Assembly (NCBI RefSeq): GCF_036226605.1
Contig: NZ_CP109000.1
Location: 6,878,501-6,942,500 of the forward strand
DNA length: 64,000 nucleotides
Direction: 5' to 3'
DNA from: Streptomyces sp. NBC_00704
GTDB lineage: Bacteria; Actinomycetota; Actinomycetes; Streptomycetales; Streptomycetaceae
Part shown: one piece after another, positions 17,641 to 25,676 of the stretch
How the letters are laid out: each line of letters opens with the position of its first letter
Numbering within the stretch: position 1 is the stretch's first letter
Notes under the pieces: model-generated
Database searches by the model: none
Seen by the model: only the letters and a program-made list of their open reading frames with translations
What the model was told of the DNA's origin: nothing
Program-made: the position numbers and the translations under genes

Positions 17641-19022
17641 CCACGGAGTTCGACCTCGGCGCCCTGCTGGCCGAGCGCGGAGCCGAGCGCTACGAGCTGC
17701 ACGGCAAGTACCTCAACCACCAGCTGCCGCGCATGCTGCACACCATCGGCTTCGACAAGGTCTACGAGCGCGGCGAGGGCGCGTACTTCTGGGACGCGGA
17801 CGGCAACGACTACCTCGACATGCTCGCCGGGTTCGGGGTGATGGGCCTGGGCCGCCACCACCCCGTCGTCCGCAAGGCGCTGCACGACGTCCTCGACGCC
17901 CGGCTCGCCGACCTCACCCGCTTCGACTGCCAGCCGCTGCCCGGCCTGCTGGCCGAGAAGCTGCTCGCGCACAGCCCGCACCTGGACCGGGTGTTCTTCG
18001 GCAACAGCGGCACCGAGGCGGTGGAGACCGCGCTGAAGTTCGCCCGCTACGCCACGGGCCGGCCCAGGGTCCTGTACTGCGACCACGCCTTCCACGGGCT
18101 CACCACGGGCTCGCTGTCGGTGAACGGCGAGTCGGGCTTCCGGGACGGGTTCGCGCCCCTGCTGCCCGACACCCCCGTCCCGCTCGGCGATCTCGACGCG
18201 CTGGCCGCGGAGCTGGCGAAGGGGGACGTCGCCGCCCTGATCGTCGAGCCGATCCAGGGCAAGGGGGTGCACGAGGCGCCGCCCGGCTATCTGCGCGCCG
18301 CCCAGGAGCTGCTGCACCGGCACAGGGCGCTGCTCGTCGTGGACGAGGTGCAGACCGGACTCGGCCGGACCGGCGACTTCTACGCCTACCAGCACGAGGA
18401 CGGCGTCGAACCGGATCTGGTGTGCGTGGCCAAGGCGCTGTCCGGCGGGTACGTCCCGGTGGGCGCGACGCTGGGCCGGGACTGGATCTTCAAGAAGGTC
18501 TACTCGTCGATGGACCGGGTGCTGGTGCACTCGGCGAGCTTCGGCTCCAACGCCCAGGCCATGGCGGCGGGGCTGGCCGTGCTGGCCGTCATGGAGAACG
18601 AGCAGACCGTCGCGAACGCAAGGCTGACGGGTGACCTCCTGAAGTCCCGGCTCGCGGCGCTGACCGACCGGTACGAGCTGCTGGCCGACGTCCGGGGCCG
18701 CGGGCTGATGATCGGCATCGAGTTCGGCAGGCCTCGCTCGCTGAAGCTGCGCAGCCGCTGGGCCATGCTCCAGGCGGCGCGCAAGGGGCTGTTCGCGCAG
18801 ATGGTGGTGGTGCCGCTGCTCCAGCGCCACCGGATCCTCACCCAGGTCTCCGGCGACCACCTGGAGGTGATCAAGCTGATCCCGCCGCTGGTCATCGGCG
18901 AGGCGGAGGTGGACCGGTTCGTCGACGCCTTCACCGCCGTGATGGACGAGGCGCACAGCGGCGGCGGGCTGATGTGGGACTTCAGCAAGACGCTGGTGAA
19001 GCAGGCGGTCGCCAACCGCTGA
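17637..19022 (+). CDS. hpnO: Aminotransferase HpnO (aminobacteriohopanetriol formation)
   Basis: A 461-aa class III PLP aminotransferase. The PLP-binding lysine is K266 in VAKALSGG, and the preceding DEVQTGLGRTG motif holds the cofactor Asp. In the hopanoid pathway HpnO converts ribosylhopane to aminobacteriohopanetriol, matching the amino-C35 hopanoid known from Streptomyces. The chosen start ATG 17637 overlaps the dxs stop by 4 bases; the long upstream frame is a dxs shadow. It is the last biosynthetic gene of the operon; no strong terminator is seen before the XRE gene. Confidence 0.9.
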   Translation: MTTEFDLGALLAERGAERYELHGKYLNHQLPRMLHTIGFDKVYERGEGAYFWDADGNDYLDMLAGFGVMGLGRHHPVVRKALHDVLDARLADLTRFDCQPLPGLLAEKLLAHSPHLDRVFFGNSGTEAVETALKFARYATGRPRVLYCDHAFHGLTTGSLSVNGESGFRDGFAPLLPDTPVPLGDLDALAAELAKGDVAALIVEPIQGKGVHEAPPGYLRAAQELLHRHRALLVVDEVQTGLGRTGDFYAYQHEDGVEPDLVCVAKALSGGYVPVGATLGRDWIFKKVYSSMDRVLVHSASFGSNAQAMAAGLAVLAVMENEQTVANARLTGDLLKSRLAALTDRYELLADVRGRGLMIGIEFGRPRSLKLRSRWAMLQAARKGLFAQMVVVPLLQRHRILTQVSGDHLEVIKLIPPLVIGEAEVDRFVDAFTAVMDEAHSGGGLMWDFSKTLVKQAVANR

Positions 19023-19065
19023 GCGAGGGGGCGGTCGGTTCCCTCGGCCGTGGGATCCAGCCGGT

Positions 19066-19100
19066 TTGCCTCTGAGGCAAGGAATTTGCCACAGAGGCAA
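19066..19100. promoter_or_regulatory. Twin palindromes upstream of XRE-cupin gene
   Basis: Two 15-base near-identical palindromes, TTGCCTCTGAGGCAA at 19066-19080 and TTGCCACAGAGGCAA at 19086-19100, spaced exactly 20 bases centre to centre (two helical turns). The outer arms TTTGCCTCTG and CAGAGGCAAA also pair with each other. They end 20 bases before the XRE-cupin ATG, covering where a promoter would lie. Most likely the autoregulatory operator of that regulator. Confidence 0.75.
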
Positions 19101-19120
19101 ATCCGGCGTCCAATGAAGTC

Positions 19121-19756
19121 ATGAACCCGCCCGTGCCGGAGCCCTCGGCCCAGCAGGCCGAGGCCGCTCTGCCCGCCGTCGCCCCCCAGCTGCGCGCCCT
19201 GCGCCGCCGGGCCGCCCTCACCCTGGAGGCCGCGGCCCGCGCCGCCGGGCTGTCGCCCGCGCACCTCTCCCGACTGGAGACCGGACAGCGCCAGCCGTCG
19301 CTGCCGATGCTGCTCACGCTCGCGCGGGTCTATGGTACGACCGTCTCGGATCTGCTCGGCGAGACGGTCGCCGACCGGGACGCCGTCGTCCGCGCCGCCG
19401 CCATGGAGCCCACCCGCGCCGGCGGCTGGACCTACTGGCAGGCCGGCGCGTCCGGCCGCGGGATGCAGGCCCTGCGCGTACAGGTCCCGCACGGCTCCCA
19501 GGGCGACATCGTGCGCGTGCATCCGGGGGAGGAGTGGCTGCACGTCCTGAAGGGCCGGCTGCGCCTGCGCCTCGGCGACACCACGGACCTGCTGGGCCCC
19601 GGGGACAGCGCGCACTTCGACTCGCTGACCCCGCACCGCATCGCCGCCCAGGACCCCGACGGCGTCGAGCTCCTCTTCGTCCACACCTTGTTGCAGAGCC
19701 CTGCCGCCACGCTGTGCCTGGGGCCGAACCCGTCCGAGAACGGAGTCACGTCATGA
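19121..19756 (+). CDS. XRE-family regulator with C-terminal cupin
   Basis: A 211-aa regulator. An XRE helix-turn-helix covers about residues 25-80 (LRALRRRAALTLEAAARAAG, then LSPAHLSRLETGQRQPS). A small RmlC-type cupin covers about 105-195 (HPGEEWLHVLKGRLRLRLGD). Such HTH-cupin proteins usually sense a small acid or polyol and repress nearby genes. It stands at the end of the hopanoid operon, is preceded by twin palindromes, and is coupled by ATGA to a 40-aa membrane protein. Whether it also regulates the hopanoid genes is unknown; the same palindrome is not seen upstream of hpnC. Confidence 0.88.
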   Translation: MNPPVPEPSAQQAEAALPAVAPQLRALRRRAALTLEAAARAAGLSPAHLSRLETGQRQPSLPMLLTLARVYGTTVSDLLGETVADRDAVVRAAAMEPTRAGGWTYWQAGASGRGMQALRVQVPHGSQGDIVRVHPGEEWLHVLKGRLRLRLGDTTDLLGPGDSAHFDSLTPHRIAAQDPDGVELLFVHTLLQSPAATLCLGPNPSENGVTS

Positions 19757-19875
19757 GCGACTACGAGGAGAAGTTCCCCCGCACGCTCTGGATCCGGCTG
19801 ATCATCTACATCGCCGTCGGACACGTCTTCGCCGCGTTCCTGTGGCTGCTGTTCGAGGTGGGCGCCAGCCAGTAG
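19753..19875 (+). CDS. Small membrane protein (DUF6126-like)
   Basis: A 40-aa protein, MSDYEEKFPRTLW followed by one transmembrane helix (about residues 14-36, IRLIIYIAVGHVFAAFLWLL) and a short GASQ tail. It resembles the Streptomyces family I recall as DUF6126, which often follows an XRE-cupin gene. Its ATG overlaps the regulator stop (ATGA), so the two are made together. Topology would place the acidic N-terminus in the cytoplasm. Function unknown; a membrane partner or anchor of the regulator is a guess. Confidence 0.75.
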   Translation: MSDYEEKFPRTLWIRLIIYIAVGHVFAAFLWLLFEVGASQ

Positions 19876-19900
19876 AGGGGAGCGGGGCCCGCGGGCGCCG

Positions 19901-20698
19901 TCAGTCGAGGAGTCGGTCGCGCAGCCGCTCGCGGGTCTCGGGGGAGAGCCCGAGACCCTGCTCCAGATAGGCGTCGGACCCGCCCCAGATCTCCTCCACG
20001 GTCTCGAACGCCGCCGCCAGGTACTCCTCGCGGGCGTCGAAGAGGGGGCTCAGCAGCTCCATGATCTCGGGGGAGTAGGCCTCGCCCGAGGCGGAACTGC
20101 GGCGCACCTTGTAGCGGCGGTGCAGGGCGTTGGACTCCAGGTAGTCCCCGAGGATCGCGTCCCGCTCCACGCCCACGGCCAGCAGCGTCACCGCCACGGA
20201 CAGGCCCGCGCGGTCCTTGCCCGCCGCGCAGTGCATGAGGGCCGGGAGGCTGTCCTCGGCCAGCGAGTGCAGCACCCGCGCGTGCTCGGCCGTCCGCTCC
20301 CTGACCATCGAGCGGTAGGAGGCGGTCATCCGGTTCGCGGCCTTGCCGTCGCCGAGGATGCCGCGCAGCTGGTCGACGTCGCCGTCACGGACCATCTGCC
20401 AGAACTCGGCGCCGTCCGCCGGGTCCGACAGGGGCAGGTTGACGTTGCGCACGCCCGGCAGTTCGACGTCCGGGCCCTCCAGCCTCTGGTCCGCGGCGTT
20501 GCGGAAGTCGAAGATCGTGTGCAGGCCGAGGCCGGACAGGAACGCGGCGTCCTCGTCGGTCGCGTGCGCGAGGTGACCGCTGCGGAAGAGCACGCCGTGA
20601 CGCACGCGCCGGCCGTCCACGGTCGGCAGACCGCCCACGTCCCGGAAGTTGCGCACGCCGGCCAGCTCGGGCTCGGTCGACGGGATCTGCTGCGTCAC
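19901..20698 (-). CDS. Tyrosine-protein phosphatase (MptpB/SiwA-like)
   Basis: A 265-aa phosphatase. The active-site loop HCAAGKDRAG carries C157 and R163 (CX5R), and the N-terminal NFRDVGGL motif is typical of the MptpB-like tyrosine/phosphoinositide phosphatases. Catalytic Cys attacks a phosphoester; natural substrates are unknown. The start is set at GTG 20698, preceded on the minus strand by GGGAGGGAG at good spacing. The frame can be extended 54 codons upstream but that stretch is Arg/Pro-rich and overlaps the promoter of the divergent galactosidase gene. Confidence 0.88.
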   Translation of the reverse strand: MTQQIPSTEPELAGVRNFRDVGGLPTVDGRRVRHGVLFRSGHLAHATDEDAAFLSGLGLHTIFDFRNAADQRLEGPDVELPGVRNVNLPLSDPADGAEFWQMVRDGDVDQLRGILGDGKAANRMTASYRSMVRERTAEHARVLHSLAEDSLPALMHCAAGKDRAGLSVAVTLLAVGVERDAILGDYLESNALHRRYKVRRSSASGEAYSPEIMELLSPLFDAREEYLAAAFETVEEIWGGSDAYLEQGLGLSPETRERLRDRLLD

Positions 20699-20907
20699 TG
20701 GGGCTCCCTCCCTGTCGGTCACCGTCGGCGCGGCTCCTGGTGGCCGACGGGACATCTCCCCGACCATACGACATGGGTACCCGGGGCAACGGGTTGTCCA
20801 CAGGACGTCCGCCCAGGTGGGAGTCGGGTCGCCGAGGGTTGCCCGACGGGCCGACCGCACTCGATGATGTCGGTGTTTGATCGCACCTGTTCGAAAGTGG
20901 GGGCTTG

Positions 20908-22983
20908 ATGCCCGAGATCGCCGACAACGGCCGTACGTGGCTCCTTTCGGGGCCCACGAGCAGCTATGCCCTCCATCTCACCGAGGCCGCCGAGCTGGTC
21001 CATCTGCACTGGGGCCCGCGCATCGCGCTCGCGGACGCCGAGGCGCTCGCCGCGCTCGCGCCGCAGGAGCGCGGCGCCTCCTTCGAGGCCCCGCTCGACG
21101 GGCACGAGGAGTACCCGGTCGAGGGCGGCCCCCGCTTCGTGCGGCCCGCCCTGTCCGTGCGAACCGAGGAGCGGCGCGGCACCGAGTGGACCTTCGAGGC
21201 CCACGAGAGCGACGGCGACGAGCTGCGGCTGCGCTTCCGCGACGCCGGCCTCGCGCTCACCCTGCACTATCGGATGCGCGGCGACGTCGTCGAGCGGTGG
21301 GCCACCGTGCGCAACGAGGGCGAACCGCCCCTGGAGCTGCTGCGCGCCGACTCGGCCACCTGGACCCTGCCGCTGCGCGACGCATGGCGGCTGTCCCAGC
21401 TGCACGGCCGCTGGGCCGCCGAGTCGCGGCTGACGCGGTCCCCGCTCACCTACGGCGAGAAGGTCATCGGCAGCCGCCGCGGCCACACCGGACACCAGCA
21501 CCTGCCCTGGGTCGCCCTCGACACCGACGCCACCGAGGAGCGCGGCGAGGTCTACGGCTGCGCGCTGGCCTGGTCCGGCTCCTGGCGGATCGCCGTCGCC
21601 CAACTCCCCGACGCGCGCGTGCAGATCACCGGCGGGGCCGGATACGACGACTCGGGCCTGCTGCGCCTGGCCGCGGGTGAGGCCTTCACCACGCCCGTCT
21701 TCGCGGGCCTGTGGAGCGACGCCGGCTTCGGCGGGGCGAGCCGCGCCTGGCACGCCTACCAGCGCGCGCACGTCGTCCCGGACGCCGAGCAGGACCGGCC
21801 GGTGCTGTTCAACTCCTGGGAGGCGACCTACTTCGACATCTCCGAGGAGCAGCAGGCGGCCCTCGCGCGGCGGGCCGCGGCGATCGGCGTCGAGCTCTTC
21901 GTCGTCGACGACGGCTGGTTCGGGGCGCGCACCGGCGACCACGCCGGACTGGGCGACTGGCACGCCAACCCCGACCGCTTCCCTCACGGGCTCAAGCCCC
22001 TCGCGGACCAGGTGCACGACCTGGGCATGCGGTTCGGCATCTGGGTCGAGCCCGAGATGGTCAACCCGGACAGCGACCTCTACCGGGCGCACCCCGACTG
22101 GGTGCAGTTCCAACCGGGACGAAAGCGGACGGAGTTCCGCAATCAGCTCATGCTGAACCTCGCGCGCGAGGACGTCCAGGAGTACCTCTGGGAGCAGCTC
22201 CACGGGCTGCTCTCCAGCGCCCCGATCGACTACGTCAAGTGGGACTTCAACCGCTGCTTCACCGACGCCGGCTGGCCGGACGACGCCTACCCGCAGCGCC
22301 TGTGGGTCGACCACGTGCGGGCCCTGTACCGCCTGCTGGACCGGCTGCGGGAGGCCCACCCCGGCGTCGCCTTCGAGTCCTGTTCGGGCGGCGGCGGGCG
22401 CGTCGACCTCGGCATCATGAGCCGCACCGACCAGGTGTGGACCTCCGACAACACCGACCCGCTCGACCGGCTCGACATCCAGCACGGCTTCAGTCAGATC
22501 CATCCCGCGCGCGTCATGGCCGCATGGGTCACCGACAGCCCCAACGCCCAGCTCAACGGCCGGGTGAGTTCGCTGCGCTTCCGGTTCGTCAGCGCCATGG
22601 CGGGGGTCCTCGGCGTCGGCGGCGACCTCTCCGAGTGGAGCGAGGACGAACTCGCCGAGGCGCGTCGCTGGGTGGACCTCTACAAGGACATCCGGCCGCT
22701 CGTGCAGCAGGGCGACCTCTACCGGCTGCGCCCTCCGGCGGGCGGGCTGAGCGCCGTGCAGTACGTGCGCGGCGACGAGAGCGTCGTCCTCGCCTGGCTT
22801 CAGGCCCAGCGGTACGGCGAGCCCGTTCCCGCCCTGCGGCTGCGCGGACTCGACCCGACGGCGTCGTACGAATGCCGCGAAACGGGCGAAGTGCACCGGG
22901 GTGCGGTGCTGCTGCACCACGGACTCCGGGTCGGCCTGCGCGGTGACCTCGATGCGACGGTTATCCGACTGCGTCGCATCTGA
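20908..22983 (+). CDS. GH36 alpha-galactosidase
   Basis: A 691-aa glycoside hydrolase family 36 enzyme. The N-terminal beta-sandwich spans about residues 1-280, a TIM barrel follows, and a small C-terminal beta domain ends it. The nucleophile is D446 in YVKWDFNR and the acid/base is D514 in WTSDNTD. GRVDLGIM and ESCSGGGG between them are family motifs. There is no signal peptide, so it acts in the cytoplasm on imported alpha-galactosides. ATG 20908 is used; a TTG directly before it is not needed. It is divergent from the phosphatase gene, with about 210 bases of shared promoter region. Confidence 0.93.
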   Translation: MPEIADNGRTWLLSGPTSSYALHLTEAAELVHLHWGPRIALADAEALAALAPQERGASFEAPLDGHEEYPVEGGPRFVRPALSVRTEERRGTEWTFEAHESDGDELRLRFRDAGLALTLHYRMRGDVVERWATVRNEGEPPLELLRADSATWTLPLRDAWRLSQLHGRWAAESRLTRSPLTYGEKVIGSRRGHTGHQHLPWVALDTDATEERGEVYGCALAWSGSWRIAVAQLPDARVQITGGAGYDDSGLLRLAAGEAFTTPVFAGLWSDAGFGGASRAWHAYQRAHVVPDAEQDRPVLFNSWEATYFDISEEQQAALARRAAAIGVELFVVDDGWFGARTGDHAGLGDWHANPDRFPHGLKPLADQVHDLGMRFGIWVEPEMVNPDSDLYRAHPDWVQFQPGRKRTEFRNQLMLNLAREDVQEYLWEQLHGLLSSAPIDYVKWDFNRCFTDAGWPDDAYPQRLWVDHVRALYRLLDRLREAHPGVAFESCSGGGGRVDLGIMSRTDQVWTSDNTDPLDRLDIQHGFSQIHPARVMAAWVTDSPNAQLNGRVSSLRFRFVSAMAGVLGVGGDLSEWSEDELAEARRWVDLYKDIRPLVQQGDLYRLRPPAGGLSAVQYVRGDESVVLAWLQAQRYGEPVPALRLRGLDPTASYECRETGEVHRGAVLLHHGLRVGLRGDLDATVIRLRRI

Positions 22984-23145
22984 GCTTTCTGTCCGAATTG
23001 AAGCCTTCGTTCCAACTCGCCGGGAAATAGGGGGGACTGGAGAACCGTCACGTGAGCAGCGTCATATCCGTGACCGTACGTCGCGCGTCATGTTCACGTA
23101 ATTCGCGTGGTTCTCCTGTGCCTTGAGGGTGGGAGAGGCACGTGT

Positions 23146-23197
23146 TTCACGCAGGGTGACGGGGGATCCCCGGCGGGGATCAAGAGAAACGCGTGAA
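23146..23197. other. Nested inverted repeats upstream of the riboswitch
   Basis: Outer arms TTCACGC (23146-23152) and GCGTGAA (23191-23197) enclose a tighter hairpin GATCCCC-GGC-GGGGATC at 23165-23181. It sits in the 466-base gene-free stretch after the galactosidase. It could act as terminator of that gene or as a protein-binding site for the promoter of the following peptidase gene. Confidence 0.5.
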
Positions 23198-23228
23198 CGG
23201 TGCAACCTTCGCTTGTCTCCGTGCGTCC

Positions 23229-23436
23229 GGGTCGCTTACGTTCCACCCCAATCCGGACGGACGCCGAATCCTGCCACCGCCCGGATCCCGCACACTCACC
23301 CGTGCATGGCAGGAGCGGGGGACCCACAGGCACAACCGCCTGTTCCGGTTCCCGGAACAGGCTAGGGGTCAAGTCGCGCCTCGGCGCGGCCGGGCATCTC
23401 CAGCCCGCACCCGACAGCTCACCTCGCAGGCGCCGG
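23229..23436 (+). promoter_or_regulatory. ydaO-type c-di-AMP riboswitch
   Basis: The leader of the cell-wall peptidase gene holds conserved ydaO features in order: GGTCGCTTACG (about 23229), GCCGAATCCTGCC (23263-23275) pairing with GGCAGG (23308-23313), GCGGGGGACCCA (23315-23326), a perfect hairpin GCCTGTTCCGG-TTC-CCGGAACAGGC (23338-23362), then AGGGGTCAAGTC, and the signature ACCCGACAGCTCACCTCGCA (23409-23428). In Streptomyces these switches precede rpfA and other cell-wall hydrolase genes and reduce expression when c-di-AMP is bound. Boundaries are approximate. The GGAGAGGA ribosome site (23435-23442) follows directly. Confidence 0.88.
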
Positions 23437-23449
23437 AGAGGAATTCGTC

Positions 23450-24415
23450 ATGCCCGCGAAGGGTAAGCACCGCCGTCCCAAGGCCCAGCGTCTCACCCGC
23501 TCCATAGCCGTCGCCGGAACGGGCGGAGCCGCACTCGCCCTGCCGCTGATGGGCGCCTCCGGCGCTCACGCGGCCACCCCCGGGTCGGTCGCCCAGACGT
23601 CCGCGCAGTCCGTCACGCAGACGGCCCCGGAAAAGGCCGTCCAGGCCGTCCAGGCCGCCGGGACGACCCGCAAGACCGCCACCGCGAAGACGTACACCGT
23701 GCGGTCCGGCGACTACCTCTCGAAGATCGCGGACGAGCAGAACGTCAGCGGCGGCTGGCAGCGGCTCTACCGCGACAACCGCGCGGTCGTCGGCGACGAC
23801 CCGTCGCTGATCCACCCCGGCCTCCGGCTGTCGATCGGCAAGAAGGCCGCCTCCGGCGCCCACCAGCCGTCCGGCTCGTCGTCCTCCCGGTCCGCGTCCC
23901 CCAAGTCGCCGTCCGCGTCGGGTTCGTCGAAGGCTTCGCAGTCCTCCGCGTCGAAGACGTCGGCCTCCTCCCCGAAGACGACCCAGGCCGCCGAGAGCAG
24001 CGCCGGCGGTTACGTCCTGCCGGTGTCCGGGGCCGCCATCGGCACCCCGTACCACCAGTCGGGCAGCATGTGGTCCAGCGGCTACCACACGGGTGCGGAC
24101 TTCGTCGTCCCCACCGGCACCACCCTGAAGGCCGTGGGCGCGGGCACCGTCGTGTCCGCGGGCTGGGGCGGCGCGTACGGCAACCAGGTCGTCATCAGGC
24201 TCGCCGACGGCTACTACGCCCAGTACGCCCACCTCTCCCAGCTCTCGGTCTCGGCCGGCCAGACCGTGACCGCGGGCCAGCAGGTCGGCCTCTCCGGGGC
24301 GACCGGCAACGTCACCGGTCCGCACCTGCACTTCGAGATCCGCACCACGCCGGACTACGGCTCCGACGTGGACCCGATCGCCTACCTGCGCGCGCACGGC
24401 GTCTCCGTCGGCTGA
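23450..24415 (+). CDS. LysM/M23 secreted cell-wall endopeptidase
   Basis: A 321-aa secreted protein. A signal peptide covers about residues 1-43 (basic start, hydrophobic core, ASGAHA cleavage region). LysM peptidoglycan-binding domain is at about 82-130 (YTVRSGDYLSKIADEQ), followed by a Ser-rich linker, and then an M23 peptidase domain at about 190-315. Zinc ligands are H213 and D217 (HTGAD) and H294 with H292 in HLH. It cleaves peptidoglycan cross-bridges. The ydaO riboswitch in its leader ties its production to c-di-AMP, as for resuscitation and growth-phase hydrolases. Confidence 0.93.
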   Translation: MPAKGKHRRPKAQRLTRSIAVAGTGGAALALPLMGASGAHAATPGSVAQTSAQSVTQTAPEKAVQAVQAAGTTRKTATAKTYTVRSGDYLSKIADEQNVSGGWQRLYRDNRAVVGDDPSLIHPGLRLSIGKKAASGAHQPSGSSSSRSASPKSPSASGSSKASQSSASKTSASSPKTTQAAESSAGGYVLPVSGAAIGTPYHQSGSMWSSGYHTGADFVVPTGTTLKAVGAGTVVSAGWGGAYGNQVVIRLADGYYAQYAHLSQLSVSAGQTVTAGQQVGLSGATGNVTGPHLHFEIRTTPDYGSDVDPIAYLRAHGVSVG

Positions 24416-24443
24416 CCCCCCGGCCACCCCGCCTGACACGCAG

Positions 24444-24492
24444 CCGAAGGCCGGGCCCCCACCGATCGAAGGATCCGGGGCCCGGCCTTCGG
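24444..24492 (+). terminator. Hairpin terminator after the M23 peptidase gene
   Basis: A 16-bp perfect stem, CCGAAGGCCGGGCCCC (24444-24459) pairing with 24477-24492, loop of 17 bases, 28 bases after the stop codon. Strong GC stem without a U-tract. Confidence 0.88.
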
Positions 24493-24657
24493 GCTGTCCG
24501 CACGCCACCGGTCCCGCACCGCACGGAGCCGTCTGCGGACCAACGACGTCCCGGCGTGATCGCTTATTCCCTGATTGGCAAACTCTTTAGGAGTGGCTTA
24601 TCTCACCGACCGTCAACCCCTGCCTACGGTCGCGTAAGTCACATTCGAAGGTGAATC

Positions 24658-24690
24658 ATGAACTGCTGTGGCAGACGATTCGAAGAGTGA
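24658..24690 (+). CDS. 10-aa cysteine-containing upstream ORF
   Basis: ATG 24658 has GAAGGTGA about five bases upstream, the best ribosome site in the region, and encodes MNCCGRRFEE before TGA at 24688-24690. It overlaps the first 23 bases of the SGNH gene in another frame. Two adjacent Cys codons at positions 3-4 suggest a possible cysteine-sensing leader. It could equally be chance. Confidence 0.35.
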   Translation: MNCCGRRFEE

Positions 24691-25486
24691 CAACAGATCA
24701 GTGATCGGGTCGTACGTGGCGGTGGGGGACAGCTTCACCGAGGGCGTAGGCGACCCGGGCCCGGACGGGGCCTTCGTCGGCTGGGCGGACCGGTTCGCGG
24801 TCCTCCTCGCGGACCGGCGGCCCGAGGGCGACTTCGACTACACCAACCTCGCGGTCCGCGGGAAGCTGCTCGACCAGATCATGGAGGACCAGCTCCCCAG
24901 GGCCGTGGAACTCGCCCCGGACCTGGTCTCCTTCTGCGCGGGCGGCAACGACATCCTCCGTCCCGGCACCGACCCGGACGAGGTCGCCGAGCGCTTCGAG
25001 CGCGCGATCTCGGCCCTGAGCGCCGTCGCCGGCACCGTCATGGTGACCACCGGCTTCGACACCCGTGGCGTCCCCGTGCTCAAGCACCTGCGCGGCAAGA
25101 TCGCCACGTACAACGGACATGTGCGCGCCGTCGCCGACCGCTACGGCTGTCCGGTGCTCGACCTGTGGTCCCTGAAGTCCGTGCAGGACCGCAGGGCCTG
25201 GGACGGCGACCGGCTGCACCTCTCCCCGGAGGGGCACACGCGCGTGGCGCTGCGCGCCGGCCAGGTCCTGGGCCTGGAGGTGCCGGCCGACCCGGAGCAG
25301 CCCTGGCCGGTGCTCCCGCCGCGCGGCACCCTCGAGGTGCGGCGCGACGACGTCCACTGGGCGCGCGAGTACCTCGTGCCGTGGATCGGCCGCCGGCTGC
25401 GCGGGGAGTCCTCCGGCGACCACGTGGTCGCCAAGGGCGCGCTGAAGCCGGACGACATCAGGATGCGGATCTCCGCCGTCGCCTGA
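24668..25486 (+). CDS. SGNH/GDSL hydrolase
   Basis: A 272-aa esterase/lipase of the SGNH family, with no signal peptide. Block I GDSFTEG contains nucleophile S22; block III is GGND around residue 96; block V GDRLHLSPEG holds D181 and H184. Substrate unknown; related Streptomyces proteins are annotated only as lipases. The start is GTG 24668 (protein beginning MADDSK). It overlaps a short uORF that has the better ribosome site, so initiation could be coupled to it. It is followed by about 190 bases without a gene. Confidence 0.9.
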   Translation: MADDSKSDNRSVIGSYVAVGDSFTEGVGDPGPDGAFVGWADRFAVLLADRRPEGDFDYTNLAVRGKLLDQIMEDQLPRAVELAPDLVSFCAGGNDILRPGTDPDEVAERFERAISALSAVAGTVMVTTGFDTRGVPVLKHLRGKIATYNGHVRAVADRYGCPVLDLWSLKSVQDRRAWDGDRLHLSPEGHTRVALRAGQVLGLEVPADPEQPWPVLPPRGTLEVRRDDVHWAREYLVPWIGRRLRGESSGDHVVAKGALKPDDIRMRISAVA

Positions 25487-25676
25487 CGGGCGCGGGCGGA
25501 GGGGCCGGCCCCACCCGGCGGGCACGCGCCGAGCCGGTGCGGCCCGAGCGGGTGGGCCCGAACCGGTGTGGTCCGAGCGGGTGCGGCGGGCCGCCGGCCT
25601 CAGGCGGCCGGCCGCTCCACCAGTGAGGTGACCGGACGGGAGTGGCGTCCCCGCGCGCGGAGGGGCGGGTGCTGGG

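Noticed and set aside
23123..23365. An 80-aa plus-strand frame inside the peptidase leader
   Set aside because: It runs through the conserved ydaO blocks, which constrain the RNA. There is no ribosome site and no protein family.
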